From Oryzibacter oryziterrae (GTDB lineage Bacteria > Pseudomonadota > Alphaproteobacteria > Rhizobiales > Pleomorphomonadaceae), in contig NZ_JAKJIC010000014.1 of NCBI RefSeq assembly GCF_021864535.1, positions 1 through 64,000 of the forward strand: 64,000 bases of DNA, written 5' to 3'. Every line of letters begins with the position of its first letter. Within the stretch, counting starts at the first letter, position 1. Below, one piece after another: positions 9,749-19,053 of this stretch. Under the pieces are notes generated by a model. The model was not told the origin of the DNA. It did no database searches and worked only from the letters and a program-made list of their open reading frames with translations. The translations under genes and the position numbers were made by a program.

Positions 9749-11068
9749 TTACTTCAGCAGCGGCGACCAGGCGGGGTCGGAGGCGAAGTTCGGCGTGGGG
9801 ACGCGCTGTTCGTTGCGACCGGTCAGGTCGACTGACCACAGCTGCGGACCGCCGCTCTCACCGCCCGAATCGCGGAAGAACATGATGACGCGGCCGTTGG
9901 GCGCCCAGGTCGGGCCTTCGTTGTGGAAGCCTTCGGTGAGGATGCGTTCCCCCGAGCCATCGGGCTTCATCACGCCGATGGCGAAGCGGCCGCCGATCTG
10001 CTTGGTGAAGGCGATGAGGTCGCCGCGCGGGCTCCAGACCGGGGTGGAATAGCGACCCTGGCCGAAGGAGATGCGCTGGGCTCCGCCGCCGCCGGCGCTC
10101 ATGACATAGAGCTGCTGGTTGCCGCCGCGGTCGCTTTCGAAGACGATCTGCGAGCCATCGGGCGAATAGGAGGGGGAGGTGTCGATCGCCTGGGTATCGG
10201 TCAGGCGCGTGACGCCGCCGCCGCCGAGGCCCATGGAGTAGATGTTGGCGTTGCCGTTGTCCTCAAGACTCATGACGACGCGGCCGCCATCGGGCGAGAA
10301 GCGCGGCGAGAAGGTCATGTTCGGAAAGTTGCCGACCAGCTGACGCGATCCGCTGCCGATATCGAGCAGATAGACGCGCGGATCGGCGACGCCGAAGGAC
10401 ATGTAGGTGACCTGCTGGCTGGTGGGCGAGAAGCGCGGGGTCAGCACCAGGTCCTTGCCGTTGGTCAGATAGCGGACGTTGGCGCCATCCTGGTCCATGA
10501 TGGCGAGGCGCTTGACGCGATTGCCCTTGGGGCCGCTCTCGTCGACGAAGACGATGCGGGTGTCGAAGTAGCCCGATTCACCGGTCAGCCGCTGGTAGAT
10601 GGCGTCGGCGATGATATGGGCGATGCGGCGCCAGTTGTCGGGCGTCGTGGAGAACTGCTGGCCCGTCAGCTGGGTGGAGCCGAAGACGTCCCAGAGGCGG
10701 AAGTCGGCCTGCAGGCCGCCGTTGGCGCCAGCGGAGATGCCGCCGGAGACGAGCGCCTGTGCATTGATGGTGCGCCAGCTCTGGAAGTTGGGCATGGCGT
10801 TGGGATCGGTGATGCGATCGATGTAGGACGCCTTGTCGAGCACGTTGAACAGGCCGGAGCGCTGCAGGTCGGCGGCGATGACGCCGGCGATCTGCTGGCC
10901 CATGGCCGCGGCCGGGCCCTGACCGACGAAGTCGGGGATGGCGATCGGCAGCGGCTGCACGTTGCCGCCGTTGATGTTGATGGTGATTTCGGCGCTGGCC
11001 GGCGCTGCGGCCGCAAGGCTCGCCACTGCCGTCAGGGCAAAGACGATATTCCTGATCTTTTCGAGCAT
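9749..11068 (-). CDS. tolB: Tol-Pal system beta-propeller protein TolB
   Basis: A 439-residue periplasmic protein that bridges TolA and Pal. The signal peptide [20 protein letters not shown]... ends at ASA; the mature N-terminus EITININGG is the TolA-box-like segment. The N-terminal domain (about 30-160) is followed by WD40-like propeller repeats visible as recurrent SPDG/SPRG and DxSP units ([40 protein letters not shown]). Length is normal. The gene follows tolA with an 87-base gap and is closed by its own terminator. Confidence 0.97.
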   Translation of the reverse strand: MLEKIRNIVFALTAVASLAAAAPASAEITININGGNVQPLPIAIPDFVGQGPAAAMGQQIAGVIAADLQRSGLFNVLDKASYIDRITDPNAMPNFQSWRTINAQALVSGGISAGANGGLQADFRLWDVFGSTQLTGQQFSTTPDNWRRIAHIIADAIYQRLTGESGYFDTRIVFVDESGPKGNRVKRLAIMDQDGANVRYLTNGKDLVLTPRFSPTSQQVTYMSFGVADPRVYLLDIGSGSRQLVGNFPNMTFSPRFSPDGGRVVMSLEDNGNANIYSMGLGGGGVTRLTDTQAIDTSPSYSPDGSQIVFESDRGGNQQLYVMSAGGGGAQRISFGQGRYSTPVWSPRGDLIAFTKQIGGRFAIGVMKPDGSGERILTEGFHNEGPTWAPNGRVIMFFRDSGGESGGPQLWSVDLTGRNEQRVPTPNFASDPAWSPLLK

Positions 11069-11155
11069 GCCTTCTGGCTCCCAATGAATGTTCGATGACG
11101 GCAGAAAGCCAGGCCATCGCTTGTCAGATTGCGGTCATCCTGCCGTGCTGTCGTG

Positions 11156-12274
11156 TCAATAAGACGGCGGCGGGCTGAAGTTCATGTTCACGACCTGCCA
11201 GCTGTCGTATTTCTCGGGCGGCAGGAAGCTGTAGGGTGCGCAGCGCTGAACCGCGCGCACGGCGGCGTCCGCCACGGCCTGTCCGGCCGGGCCGGGCGGA
11301 ATGGACTTGACCTGCGGCGGACCGGCGAGATCGCCGTCCGGGGTGAATTCGACGCGCAGCGGCACCACCATGTTTTCGACGCCTTCCGCACCGACCGGCG
11401 GGTTGAAGCAGGCGGTGATCGCCGCCGTCAGGGCGTCAAGCTCGCTCTGCGTCATGTTGGCGACCGGGCCGGTCTTGTTCTCCGAGCCGAGCGAGGCTTC
11501 CTGGTCGGAGGCCTTGCCGCCACCACCGGACGGGTCGACCTTGTTGAGCAGGGCGGCCAGCTGGTTGGGGTCGAACTTCTCGGACTTGTCGTCGGTCGGC
11601 TTGGTGGGCGTCTCCGGCGTCGGCTTGGTATTCTTCTTGGGCGGCTTCTGCGGTTCGGTATCCGGCGTGGTGTCGGCGGTTTCCGTGGGCTTCGGCGGCT
11701 TGGGCTTGGAGGGCGGCAGCGTCGAGGGCGCCGGCGGGGCCGGCTTGGGCTGATCGTCCGCCGGCTTGTCGACGGGCTTGTCGGGCTTGGGGGCGATCTC
11801 GCCGGTGTCGGCCTTGGGCGGCGGGGCGTCGGGGACCTTCGGCGGCGGCGCCTTCTCGGCCGGCTTTTCGGGCGCGGGCGGCGGCGTCTCGGCCTTGGGC
11901 GGGGCGGGCGTCGGGGCCTTCTCGGGCGGCTTTTCCTGTGCCTTCGGCGGAGGCGGCGGTGTCGCTTCCTTGGCGGCGGCGGTGTCCGAGGCCTTCTCGG
12001 TGATCGGCGTGTTCTGATCGGTCGGCGCGGCGCCGACCTTCTGGGAGTCCGGTCGCGGCTTGGGCGGGGTCACCTTGGCCTGCGAGGCGGTGTTCTTCTT
12101 GGGCGCGGTCTTGGAGCCCTCGGAGATATTGCTGACGTCGGCGATCGGCACGAGGTCGACCGGCAGCGCATCGATCGCTTCCACGTCAAAGGGCTTCGCG
12201 CTCGGCAGGGCGATCAGCCCCCAGAGCAGCAAAGCCGCATGTGCCAGGACGGAAGTGGTGAAGCCTGCTTTCAT
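11156..12274 (-). CDS. tolA: TolA-type energy-transducing protein
   Basis: A 372-residue protein with one N-terminal membrane helix (about 6-25, TSVLAHAALLLWGLIALP), a very long Pro/Lys-rich rigid segment (about 55-245) and a C-terminal TolA/TonB-like domain (about 270-372, ITACFNPPVG..LRVEFTPDGDL..AVRAVQRCAPYSFLP). It spans the periplasm and transmits proton-motive force from TolQR to TolB-Pal. E. coli TolA has an Ala-rich helical domain, whereas this one is Pro-rich, as in many alphaproteobacteria. It begins three bases after tolR, in the tolQRA unit. Confidence 0.93.
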   Translation of the reverse strand: MKAGFTTSVLAHAALLLWGLIALPSAKPFDVEAIDALPVDLVPIADVSNISEGSKTAPKKNTASQAKVTPPKPRPDSQKVGAAPTDQNTPITEKASDTAAAKEATPPPPPKAQEKPPEKAPTPAPPKAETPPPAPEKPAEKAPPPKVPDAPPPKADTGEIAPKPDKPVDKPADDQPKPAPPAPSTLPPSKPKPPKPTETADTTPDTEPQKPPKKNTKPTPETPTKPTDDKSEKFDPNQLAALLNKVDPSGGGGKASDQEASLGSENKTGPVANMTQSELDALTAAITACFNPPVGAEGVENMVVPLRVEFTPDGDLAGPPQVKSIPPGPAGQAVADAAVRAVQRCAPYSFLPPEKYDSWQVVNMNFSPPPSY

Positions 12275-12277
12275 CGA

Positions 12278-12748
12278 TCAACCGGACGGCGTGGGGGCCG
12301 CTTGCCTGTCCTCTTGGGTGATGAGGCCGATTTTCTTGAAACCTGCCGCGGAGATGCGCGCCATGATGCGCATGACCGTGCCGTAGTCGGCTGCCTTGTC
12401 GCCACGGACGTAGATGCGTTCTTCGACGCCATTCTTGGCGATGGCCGTCAGCTTGGGCACGAGATCGTCATAGGAAATCTCGGCCTCCTGGATGAAGATC
12501 TTGCCGTCGGCGCTGACGGAGATGTTGATGGGATCGGTCTGGCCTTCCATGGGCTTGGCCGCCGTTTCCGGCAGATCGATCGGCACACCGACGGTGAGCA
12601 GCGGGGCGGCCACCATGAAGATGATCAAGAGCACGAGCATGACGTCGACCATGGGGGTGACGTTGATCTCGCTCATCACGGCGTGACCGCGCTTGCGGCC
12701 GCGCCTGCGCCCGCTTGATGCTCCGCCGCCTGGAACTCCCATGCCCAT
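12278..12748 (-). CDS. tolR: Tol-Pal proton channel subunit TolR
   Basis: A 156-residue ExbD/TolR protein. A basic cytoplasmic N-terminus (RRRGRKRG) precedes INVTPMVDVMLVLLIIFMV, which contains the conserved membrane aspartate (VD) essential for proton flow. A periplasmic domain follows, with the IPIDLP-like block GVPIDLPE and RGDKAADYGTVMRIM. The C-terminus is slightly longer than in E. coli. It lies three bases downstream of tolQ, and tolA follows three bases later. Confidence 0.96.
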   Translation of the reverse strand: MGMGVPGGGASSGRRRGRKRGHAVMSEINVTPMVDVMLVLLIIFMVAAPLLTVGVPIDLPETAAKPMEGQTDPINISVSADGKIFIQEAEISYDDLVPKLTAIAKNGVEERIYVRGDKAADYGTVMRIMARISAAGFKKIGLITQEDRQAAPTPSG

Positions 12749-12751
12749 GGG

Positions 12752-13465
12752 TCAGCTCCTGTCGTCGATCTGGCGGGACAGGATCGCGGCGAACTCGTCG
12801 GCGAACCCATCCATGCGCGAGCCGAGCTTGGCGGCGTCGGTGGAAAGCTTGTTGTAGGCGAGCACCGCGGGAATGGCGGCGGCAAGGCCCATGGCGGTCG
12901 CCAGCAGCGCTTCGGAGATCGAAGGGGCGACGACGGCAAGGTTGGTGTTCTTGGAGGCGGCGATGGCCTGGAAGGAGGACATGATGCCCCAGACCGTGCC
13001 GAAGAGGCCGATGAAGGGACCGGCGGAACCGACGGTGGCGAGGAAGACGAGGCGCCCCTCGAGCCGTTCCATCTCGCGGGAGATGGTGACGTCGATCACC
13101 TTCTCGATGCGGTCGGTGATGCCGTGGAAGGAGATGCGGCCAGCCTCGTGACTGCGCTTCCATTCGCGCATGGCGGCGACGAAGACGGCAGCGAGACCTT
13201 CATTGGAGCGCGTGGTCAGCGAGCGGTAGAGCTCTTCCAGCGACTGGCCCGACCAGAACACTTTTTCGAAGCGATCCATGGAGGTCTTGGCGCGGCGGAA
13301 GGCGATGACCTTGTCGACGATGATGGCCCAGCACCAGATCGAGGCGCCGAGCAGGCCGAGCATGACCAGCTTGACGACGAAGCTCGCTTGCCAGAATAGG
13401 GCCCAGACGGATACTTCCACTGCAGGGGAGGCGAGGGCAGTCTGGGTCAGTTCGGCCGGGTTCAT
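12752..13465 (-). CDS. tolQ: Tol-Pal proton channel subunit TolQ
   Basis: A 237-residue MotA/TolQ/ExbB protein from the ATG at 13465. The first membrane helix is at about 28-50 (VVKLVMLGLLGASIWCWAI) and two more span FLATVGSAGPFIGLFGTVWGIM and ALLATAMGLAAAIPAVLAYN. These carry the conserved small/Thr residues of the TolQ pore and the GLFGTVWG block. An upstream in-frame ATG at 13573 would add 36 charged, Pro-rich residues and is not supported. It leads the tolQ-tolR-tolA unit, with ybgC 239 bases upstream. Confidence 0.96.
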   Translation of the reverse strand: MNPAELTQTALASPAVEVSVWALFWQASFVVKLVMLGLLGASIWCWAIIVDKVIAFRRAKTSMDRFEKVFWSGQSLEELYRSLTTRSNEGLAAVFVAAMREWKRSHEAGRISFHGITDRIEKVIDVTISREMERLEGRLVFLATVGSAGPFIGLFGTVWGIMSSFQAIAASKNTNLAVVAPSISEALLATAMGLAAAIPAVLAYNKLSTDAAKLGSRMDGFADEFAAILSRQIDDRS

Positions 13466-13704
13466 GGTCGGGTCCGTTATTCCTCTTGATGGAGCGCCGA
13501 GGGACGGCGGCGGGCGGGTGTCGCCCGAGCGAGGCGTTCGTTGCGAAGGTTCTACGCACCGAATGTCGCCCAAATTTGGCGAAAGCTGGACTTTTCAGCC
13601 TGATGATCCAGGGAATCGCAGGCCCAACGCCCTTTGGACGCGTGCAACGCACCCTAAGGGCAATAATCCTGACCCAGTCATCGTATGGTATGGTTAAGGA
13701 AGGG

Positions 13705-14121
13705 TTATTCCGCACCTGTCAAGCGGGCGCTGATCGCATCCGGTATGCGTTTTGGGCGCCCGTGACCGCCGACGGCCACCACAACGACGATGGCGGAGGC
13801 GATCAGCTCCTCGCCGCGCAGGAGTTTCTGCTCGAGATCGAGACGGGACCGACCGACCTTGAGAACGTGAGTCTCGACGGTGAGCAGGTCGTCGAGATGG
13901 GCGGGCTTGAGATAGTCGACCTCAAGACGCCGCACGGTGAACAGCAGGGCGTCCGGCGCCGACCGGTCAGCGGTGGCCGACTGGTGGATGCCGACGTGGC
14001 GCAGGAACTCGGTGCGGCCGCGCTCGAAGAAGCGGATGTGGCTGGCGTGATAGACGATGCCGCCCGCGTCGGTGTCTTCCCAGTAGACGCGGACTGGATG
14101 GATGTGGACGGCCGAGCTCAA
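13705..14121 (-). CDS. ybgC: Acyl-CoA thioesterase YbgC, Tol-Pal associated
   Basis: A 138-residue hotdog-fold thioesterase. The motif VYWEDTDAGGIVYHASHIRFFERGRTEF contains the conserved catalytic Asp and the Y-H substrate-site residues of the 4HBT/YbgC family. There is no ATG near the domain start; a TTG at 14121 overlaps the TGA of the upstream hydrolase gene by three bases, implying translational coupling. In other bacteria ybgC also heads the tol cluster; its in vivo substrate is not settled. The C-terminus RLTGAE is ordinary. Confidence 0.9.
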   Translation of the reverse strand: MSSAVHIHPVRVYWEDTDAGGIVYHASHIRFFERGRTEFLRHVGIHQSATADRSAPDALLFTVRRLEVDYLKPAHLDDLLTVETHVLKVGRSRLDLEQKLLRGEELIASAIVVVVAVGGHGRPKRIPDAISARLTGAE

Positions 14122-14639
14122 AAGACGATGTCTCCGGAGTTGCGCAGCGTGACGTTGGCGTCGAAGGTGGACCAGACATGGCCGTGGTGGCGGACGATGG
14201 AGGCGGCATCGAGATGCGGCCGGTCGGACGCCGTATGGCCGTCGGCGATCACGGTGGTTTGGATGTCGCGGCTGGCGGCGGCGCGGACGGTGGTGTCGAC
14301 GCAATAGTCGGAGGCGTAGCCGCCGACGATCAGCTCATCGGCGCCGAGGCGGGCGAGGACCGCGGTCAGATCGGTGTCGCGGAAACTGTCGCAATAGCGC
14401 TTGGCCACCACGCTGTCGCCGGCGCGCGGGGCAAGGCTGGGATGAAACTCCCAGCCGGGCGTGCCGCGCTCCCACTCGCAGCCGTCTTCCTCATGCTGGA
14501 CGAAGATCACCGGCACGCCGGCGGCGCGGGCCTTGTCGGCCATGCCGGAGAGAAGGGTGGCGACTTCGTCGATGCGGTGGGCCTTCGGCGCGTCGAAGAG
14601 ATTGGCTTGCACATCGATGATCACAAGGGCTTTGCTCAT
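14118..14639 (-). CDS. Isochorismatase-family cysteine hydrolase
   Basis: A 173-residue cysteine hydrolase. [10 protein letters not shown] carries the catalytic Asp (Asp9), KRYCDSF the catalytic Lys (near 79), and [16 protein letters not shown] the nucleophilic Cys (near 113). Family members hydrolyse nicotinamide, carbamates or isochorismate; the short PGWEFHP block and EEDGCEW do not let me name the substrate. The ATG overlaps the ruvB stop in ATGA, and its own stop overlaps the ybgC start, so ruvB, this gene and ybgC form one coupled unit. This is an unusual guest between ruvB and the tol genes. Confidence 0.9.
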   Translation of the reverse strand: MSKALVIIDVQANLFDAPKAHRIDEVATLLSGMADKARAAGVPVIFVQHEEDGCEWERGTPGWEFHPSLAPRAGDSVVAKRYCDSFRDTDLTAVLARLGADELIVGGYASDYCVDTTVRAAASRDIQTTVIADGHTASDRPHLDAASIVRHHGHVWSTFDANVTLRNSGDIVF

Positions 14640-15682
14640 GTCTCGTCTCCGTTGGCGAAGAGGGTGAACTGGGCTTCCTGCGCGGTCTGCGGAACGGCGA
14701 GACCCATGTGGCGGAAGGCGTGGGGCGTCAGCACGCGGCCGCGCGGGGTGCGCTGCACGAAGCCGCGCTGGATCAGATAAGGCTCGACGATGTCCTCGAT
14801 GGCGTCGCGTGGCTCGGCGATGGCGGCGGCGATGGTTTCGATGCCGACGGGGCCGCCGCTGAAGGAATGGGCGATGGTGGTGAGATAGCGCAGGTCGAGC
14901 GCGTCGAGGCCGATGGGGTCGACGTCAAGGCGGGTGAGGGCGGCGTCGGCGATCTGGGCGGTGATCTTCTCGGCGCCGGCGACAATGGCGAAATCGCGCA
15001 CGCGGCGCAGCAGGCGACCGGCGATGCGCGGGGTGCCGCGCGAGCGCTTGGCGATCTCGTTGGCGCCGTCATCGGTCATGCCGATGCCGAAAATGCGGGC
15101 ACCGCGCCGGACGATCAGCTCAAGCTCCTCGGTGGTGTAGAACTCGAGGCGGATGGGGATGCCGAAGCGGTCGCGCAACGGTGTCGTCAGCAGGCCGAGG
15201 CGGGTGGTAGCACCGACAAGGGTGAACTTGGCCAGATCGATGCGCACCGAGCGGGCGGCCGGGCCCTCGCCGATGATCAGGTCGAGCTGGTAGTCCTCCA
15301 TGGCCGGGTAGAGGATTTCCTCGACCGCCGGGCTCATGCGGTGGATCTCGTCGATGAAGAGCACGTCGCGCTCTTCGAGATTGGTGAGCAGCGCGGCGAG
15401 ATCGCCGGCCTTGGCGATGACCGGACCGGAGGTGGCGCGGAAGTTGACCCCGAGTTCGCGGGAGACGATCTGCGCCAGCGTGGTCTTGCCGAGGCCGGGC
15501 GGGCCGACGAAGAGTACGTGATCGAGCGCTTCCTTGCGCTGCTTGGCCGCTTCGATGAACACCTGCAGATTGGCGCGCGCCGCCGCCTGCCCGACGAACT
15601 CGGCCAGCGCACTCGGACGGATCGACTGATCGAGGTCTTCGGTGCGCTTCTCGCCGGAGACGATACGGGTGGACTCACTCAT
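14636..15682 (-). CDS. ruvB: Holliday junction branch migration ATPase RuvB
   Basis: A 348-residue AAA+ motor that drives branch migration with RuvA and RuvC. Walker A is GPPGLGKTT (about 59-67), Walker [10 protein letters not shown], sensor [19 protein letters not shown], and the C-terminal winged helix contains [17 protein letters not shown]. Length is typical. ruvC and ruvA, which usually precede it in alphaproteobacteria, are absent from the 377 bases upstream and the next gene diverges, so ruvB is separated from them here. An imperfect 10-bp inverted repeat (15740-15764) lies 58 bases upstream. Confidence 0.98.
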   Translation of the reverse strand: MSESTRIVSGEKRTEDLDQSIRPSALAEFVGQAAARANLQVFIEAAKQRKEALDHVLFVGPPGLGKTTLAQIVSRELGVNFRATSGPVIAKAGDLAALLTNLEERDVLFIDEIHRMSPAVEEILYPAMEDYQLDLIIGEGPAARSVRIDLAKFTLVGATTRLGLLTTPLRDRFGIPIRLEFYTTEELELIVRRGARIFGIGMTDDGANEIAKRSRGTPRIAGRLLRRVRDFAIVAGAEKITAQIADAALTRLDVDPIGLDALDLRYLTTIAHSFSGGPVGIETIAAAIAEPRDAIEDIVEPYLIQRGFVQRTPRGRVLTPHAFRHMGLAVPQTAQEAQFTLFANGDET

Positions 15683-16059
15683 GGATCAGGGGCCCTAGGA
15701 GCGCATCTTGCGCAAGCAATGGATCTTGGAAACTCACCAGATCGGTCGGGATTGCCGTCCGATCGGGAAAGGCTCCGGCGCCGGCGAATCGAGGCGCGGC
15801 GGATTTTGTTCGCTTTTCGTTTTGCACGATTTCGGGGCGGAATCAAAGCGGCATCGCTTGCCGGACGGCTTTCGCGGGCGACATCCGCGGCGCAAGGGGG
15901 GACGGCAGGTTGCCTCGCCAAGGGAGATTGCCACTTGGATAAGCACGTTTGCTCGCGAACTGATCACAGTGCCGTGATGATGTGATTTGACTGTGATCAC
16001 GGTCTGGTTATCTTTCTTAACAGGCAGAAAGATAATACCGCTGTCAGACGGGGACCGAC
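15683..16059. other. Divergent promoter region ruvB / DUF2927 gene
   Basis: No gene is seen. Features are an imperfect inverted repeat GATCGGTCGG / CCGTCCGATC (15740-15749, 15755-15764) near ruvB and a cluster of GTGAT repeats with a 9-bp inverted repeat at 15961-15999 near the plus-strand gene. Confidence 0.5.
15961..15999. promoter_or_regulatory. Candidate operator with GTGAT repeats
   Basis: TGATCACAG (15961-15969) and CTGTGATCA (15991-15999) form a 9-bp perfect inverted repeat. Between and within them GTGAT recurs at 15974, 15982 and 15993. The half-site TGTGA resembles Crp-type recognition. It lies 61 bases before the DUF2927 gene start. The cognate regulator is unknown. Confidence 0.4.
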
Positions 16060-16809
16060 ATGATGTGTGAGTCTGTGACCGCTACTCTGGTTCGCTTGGT
16101 GCAAGCTGCTTTCCTTGTTCTTCTCGTCTCCCTGACCTCACTCATCCCGGCCAGAGCCGGGGATCTCTCCGCTTTCACCGACGCGCAGCTGATTGCCGGC
16201 TTTCGCAAGACCGTATTCGGTGCCGAGTTCGGCTCCGCGCAGTATGAGCGGATCGTGAAGAAGTTCGCCGGTCCTGTGCGCATGCGGGTTGTCGATTATT
16301 CGGGAACAAATCGTCATCGGCAGATCTCGGCCTTCGTGGCGTCGCTCCACTCCAAGGTGGACGGGCTCGACATCCGCATCGTCAACAGCAAAGCGCGAGC
16401 GAATTTCACGCTCTATGTGGTGGACCGTGCGTCCTATCTGGCAACGGTGCAGTCCAATGTGCTGGGGCTGCATTCCGGTGCGGCGCCGGGCCAATGCCTC
16501 GTCCGGCTGGTGCCGTCAGCGAGCAGCATCGGGTCCTCCACGGCGGTCATCGTGGCCGACGAAGGGGAGAGCGAGTTCCGCCGCTGCATGGTCGAGGAGA
16601 TCCTGCAAGGGTTGGGGCCGATGAACGACAACTCCTCCCTGACCTACAGCGTGTTCAACGACAGCTCGAAGCACGCCGATTTCATGCCCTTCGATCGGGC
16701 GATCGTGTCCATGCTCTATGACCGCCGCATCCGTCCGGGCATGAATGTCCGCGAGGCTGAAGCGGTGCTGCCCGACGTCATCGCCGATGTGCGCAAGCGC
16801 ATCCGCTGA
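16060..16809 (+). CDS. DUF2927 domain exported protein
   Basis: A 249-residue protein. An N-terminal hydrophobic stretch (about 10-32, LVQAAFLVLLVSLTSLIPARA) is a signal peptide. The C-terminal half carries the DUF2927 pattern: CMVEEILQGLGPMNDN, then SVFNDSS and FDRAIVSMLYDRRIRPGM. The DUF2927 fold resembles zinc metallopeptidases, but no HExxH is visible; the EEIxQGLG helix sits where a catalytic helix would be. Function unknown; probably periplasmic. It may be controlled by the GTGAT-rich element upstream and is not obviously in an operon. Confidence 0.83.
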   Translation: MMCESVTATLVRLVQAAFLVLLVSLTSLIPARAGDLSAFTDAQLIAGFRKTVFGAEFGSAQYERIVKKFAGPVRMRVVDYSGTNRHRQISAFVASLHSKVDGLDIRIVNSKARANFTLYVVDRASYLATVQSNVLGLHSGAAPGQCLVRLVPSASSIGSSTAVIVADEGESEFRRCMVEEILQGLGPMNDNSSLTYSVFNDSSKHADFMPFDRAIVSMLYDRRIRPGMNVREAEAVLPDVIADVRKRIR

Positions 16810-16866
16810 GCGGGGCTTGCCGGCTTGCGACAGGTGAGCGGGATTGTGGCCTGATCGAGAGGTTTG

Positions 16867-17568
16867 TCAGTTTGTCAGCGGCTGCGGGGCAGGCTGACGG
16901 GCTGCGGCAGCCGCCTTGATGTCATAGAAGAGCCGGTTCTGGACATCGGCGGGCAGGGTCTCGGCGATGGACGTGATGCGATCGCGCAGCTCCGGCTTGC
17001 CGACGTAATAGTCGGCGAGGAACTTCGAGCCCTTTGCGCTCTGGACGAGAACGGCCAGATCGGCGTCGAACATCTGTTCGATGTCTGCGGCATGCTGGCC
17101 GGACTGGCGTTCGACGATCTTGAAGCGTTCGGCCGCCAGGGACTGCTGGGCCGGACCCGTCTCATGGCTGCGCAACAGGGCGGTCCACATCAGCTGCGTA
17201 TCGCCGGCAGCTTCCGAGGTGACGGCCAGGCCGAGCCAGGCTTCCGACTTGGCCGGGGCGGCCGAGACGATCGACTTCATGCGCGTGTGGCAGTCGGCAA
17301 TCAGCTTCTGAAAGCCCTCATCGCCGAGTTCGAGACCGGCGAAGCCGCCGGCAAGCTCCTTGCAGTCGTCGATATAGAGATCCAGCGCCGTGGAGCTCGA
17401 AAACCGGGGAACGGCGGGGGACTCGGCGATCCGCTCGGCTCGCGCGGCAATATCGCCGTTGGTTTCGAAAAAGGGGCGCGCTTCGGTCCAAAGGCCCTGA
17501 ACGGCGAGTACAACAAGCAAACCCGACACACTGGCAATGAACGGCGTGGAAATCTTCAGTGGCTTCAT
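16867..17568 (-). CDS. Membrane-anchored periplasmic protein of unknown function
   Basis: A 233-residue protein starting at the ATG at 17568 (MKPLKISTPFIAS). One N-terminal membrane segment (about 9-30) is followed by a soluble, mostly helical region rich in Ala, Glu and Lys. Two cysteines occur close together (DDCKELAGG and ADCHTRMK), and the middle (SEAWLGLAVTSEAAGDTQLMWTALLRS) reads like a TPR unit. Upstream in-frame starts as far as 17820 would add 84 residues of unlikely composition. I do not recognise the family. It converges with the DUF2927 gene, 57 bases apart. Confidence 0.65.
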   Translation of the reverse strand: MKPLKISTPFIASVSGLLVVLAVQGLWTEARPFFETNGDIAARAERIAESPAVPRFSSSTALDLYIDDCKELAGGFAGLELGDEGFQKLIADCHTRMKSIVSAAPAKSEAWLGLAVTSEAAGDTQLMWTALLRSHETGPAQQSLAAERFKIVERQSGQHAADIEQMFDADLAVLVQSAKGSKFLADYYVGKPELRDRITSIAETLPADVQNRLFYDIKAAAAARQPAPQPLTN

Positions 17569-17964
17569 CTTCTGGATCCGTACGGTCACAGCGAGCGGAC
17601 CGAAAGTTGCCCCATGGCACTTTGCATAATGGAAAATACTCTTTGGTGAAACAATCGGGACTGTCAATGGTCGCAAGGTCGCGACCCCTAGGGCTGTCCC
17701 GATGGCCCTCCCGGGGCAAGCTGGCCAGGATCCAAGATAGCGCATGTGGCAGGCGCGCGGCAGGTTCCCTAAAATGATAAGCAAATTAACGTAAAATTTA
17801 CATTTTGCCGCCGGTTGCACCTTTTGTTCCGAATTCCCATGTCATCATGGTAGTGGAAATTGTTGAATGCCTCGAAATGCAAAATGGCATGAGGGCGCAA
17901 TGCCGTTGCGGGCATATTGGTTCGTTTGACAATCGTCCCGTAAGTTGCAGCGTGCAGCAAGGTA
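17569..17964. other. Divergent promoter region
   Basis: No gene is supported. The segment at 17770-17880 is AT-rich. It contains TTAA-CGTAAAA-TTTAC (17786-17801), a near-match to the CtrA-type spacing, between the minus-strand gene ending at 16867 and the plus-strand phosphoesterase gene. Confidence 0.45.
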
Positions 17965-18774
17965 GTGAGTGGGAGACGAGATTTGGTCATCGGTGCCATC
18001 CGCAACCTCTTTGGCCGGAAAAGTCGTCCGGTCCAGGCGGACAACCGCCGGGAGCGTCTGGCCCTCCATAGCAAGACGACGCCGACGATCTATGCGATCG
18101 GCGACGTCCACGGTTGCTATGATCAGCTCATCGATGCCCAGCGGCGCATTCTGGCGGACGCCGCCAAGCACAAGCCCGGTCGGAGACTGATCGTCATGCT
18201 CGGCGATTACGTCGATCGCGGGCCGCGCTCCGCCGATGTGATCGAGCACCTGGCCCTGCCGCCGCCGGAAGGGTTCCTGCGGATCAGCCTGTGCGGCAAC
18301 CACGACGACAGCTTCCTCAAGTTCATCGCCAACCCCATGGAAAACATGGAGTGGCTGGAATTCGGCGGCGATACGACGCTCGAGTCCTATGGCATCGACG
18401 TGGTGCGTCTGTTGCGTCACAACATGGGGCTGCGCAGTCTGGCGGGGTTGGTATCGGAGGCGGTTCCTGCCCATCATGTGGCGCTGCTGAAGCGTCTGCC
18501 CGTGGCGGTGTCGCTCGGCGACTATATCTTTGCCCATGCCGGAATCCGGCCCGGCCTGCCGGTCGACAACCAAAGCGAAGAGGACCTGATGTGGATCCGG
18601 GAGCCCTTCCTGTCACAGGGGTCGGGCCTGCCGCAGACCGTCGTGCACGGGCACACGGCGGCGAAGGAACCCGTGTTCGGCAAGAACCGCATCTGCATCG
18701 ATACCGGCGCCTATGCCACCGGTCGGCTGACCGTGCTCAAGGTGCACGGCGAAGAGCGGCAAATCCTGGACTGA
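17965..18774 (+). CDS. Metallophosphoesterase (PP2A-like serine/threonine phosphatase family)
   Basis: A 269-residue calcineurin-like phosphoesterase. The metal-binding blocks are in order: GDVHGCYDQL, GDYVDRGPRSADV, GNHDDSF and, near the C-terminus, VHGHTAAKEPV with DTGAY. These match the bacterial PrpA/PrpE and lambda-phosphatase type, which can act on Ser/Thr phosphoproteins or nucleotides such as Ap4A. No signal peptide, so cytosolic. The start is uncertain: GTG at 17965, or TTG at 17983 which has GGGAGACGAG before it. Apparently monocistronic. Confidence 0.88.
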   Translation: MSGRRDLVIGAIRNLFGRKSRPVQADNRRERLALHSKTTPTIYAIGDVHGCYDQLIDAQRRILADAAKHKPGRRLIVMLGDYVDRGPRSADVIEHLALPPPEGFLRISLCGNHDDSFLKFIANPMENMEWLEFGGDTTLESYGIDVVRLLRHNMGLRSLAGLVSEAVPAHHVALLKRLPVAVSLGDYIFAHAGIRPGLPVDNQSEEDLMWIREPFLSQGSGLPQTVVHGHTAAKEPVFGKNRICIDTGAYATGRLTVLKVHGEERQILD

Positions 18775-18834
18775 CGTGCTTGATGCCCCCCGGCCGCGTG
18801 ACACCGCCGGCCGGACATGGCTTGCCGGGGTTGA

Positions 18835-19053
18835 TTACTTGCGCCCGGCGCGGCTCGGTTCCAGGTTCGAGAACCAGGCAAGGATCACGGCGAAGGCGAT
18901 GGCCATCGGCCAGAGGGCCGACCATGAGACGGCGCGGGCCACGGGCATGACGCCGGCGCGACCTGTTTCGGACAGTTCAAACAACGACAGAAGGCAGAAG
19001 CCAACGGCTATGCCGACATAGGCGATGATGGCCAAAATCATCACGATCAACAT
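18835..19053 (-). CDS. Small two-helix membrane protein
   Basis: A 72-residue protein from the ATG at 19053 (MLIVMILAIIAYVGIAVGF). Two membrane helices are visible (about 2-24 and 42-65, ALWPMAIAFAVILAWFSNL), joined by a short loop (ELSETGRAGVMPVAR) and ending in a basic tail (PSRAGRK). An in-frame ATG at 19101 would add 16 residues without a ribosome binding site. Family unknown. It converges with the phosphatase gene. Confidence 0.6.
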   Translation of the reverse strand: MLIVMILAIIAYVGIAVGFCLLSLFELSETGRAGVMPVARAVSWSALWPMAIAFAVILAWFSNLEPSRAGRK

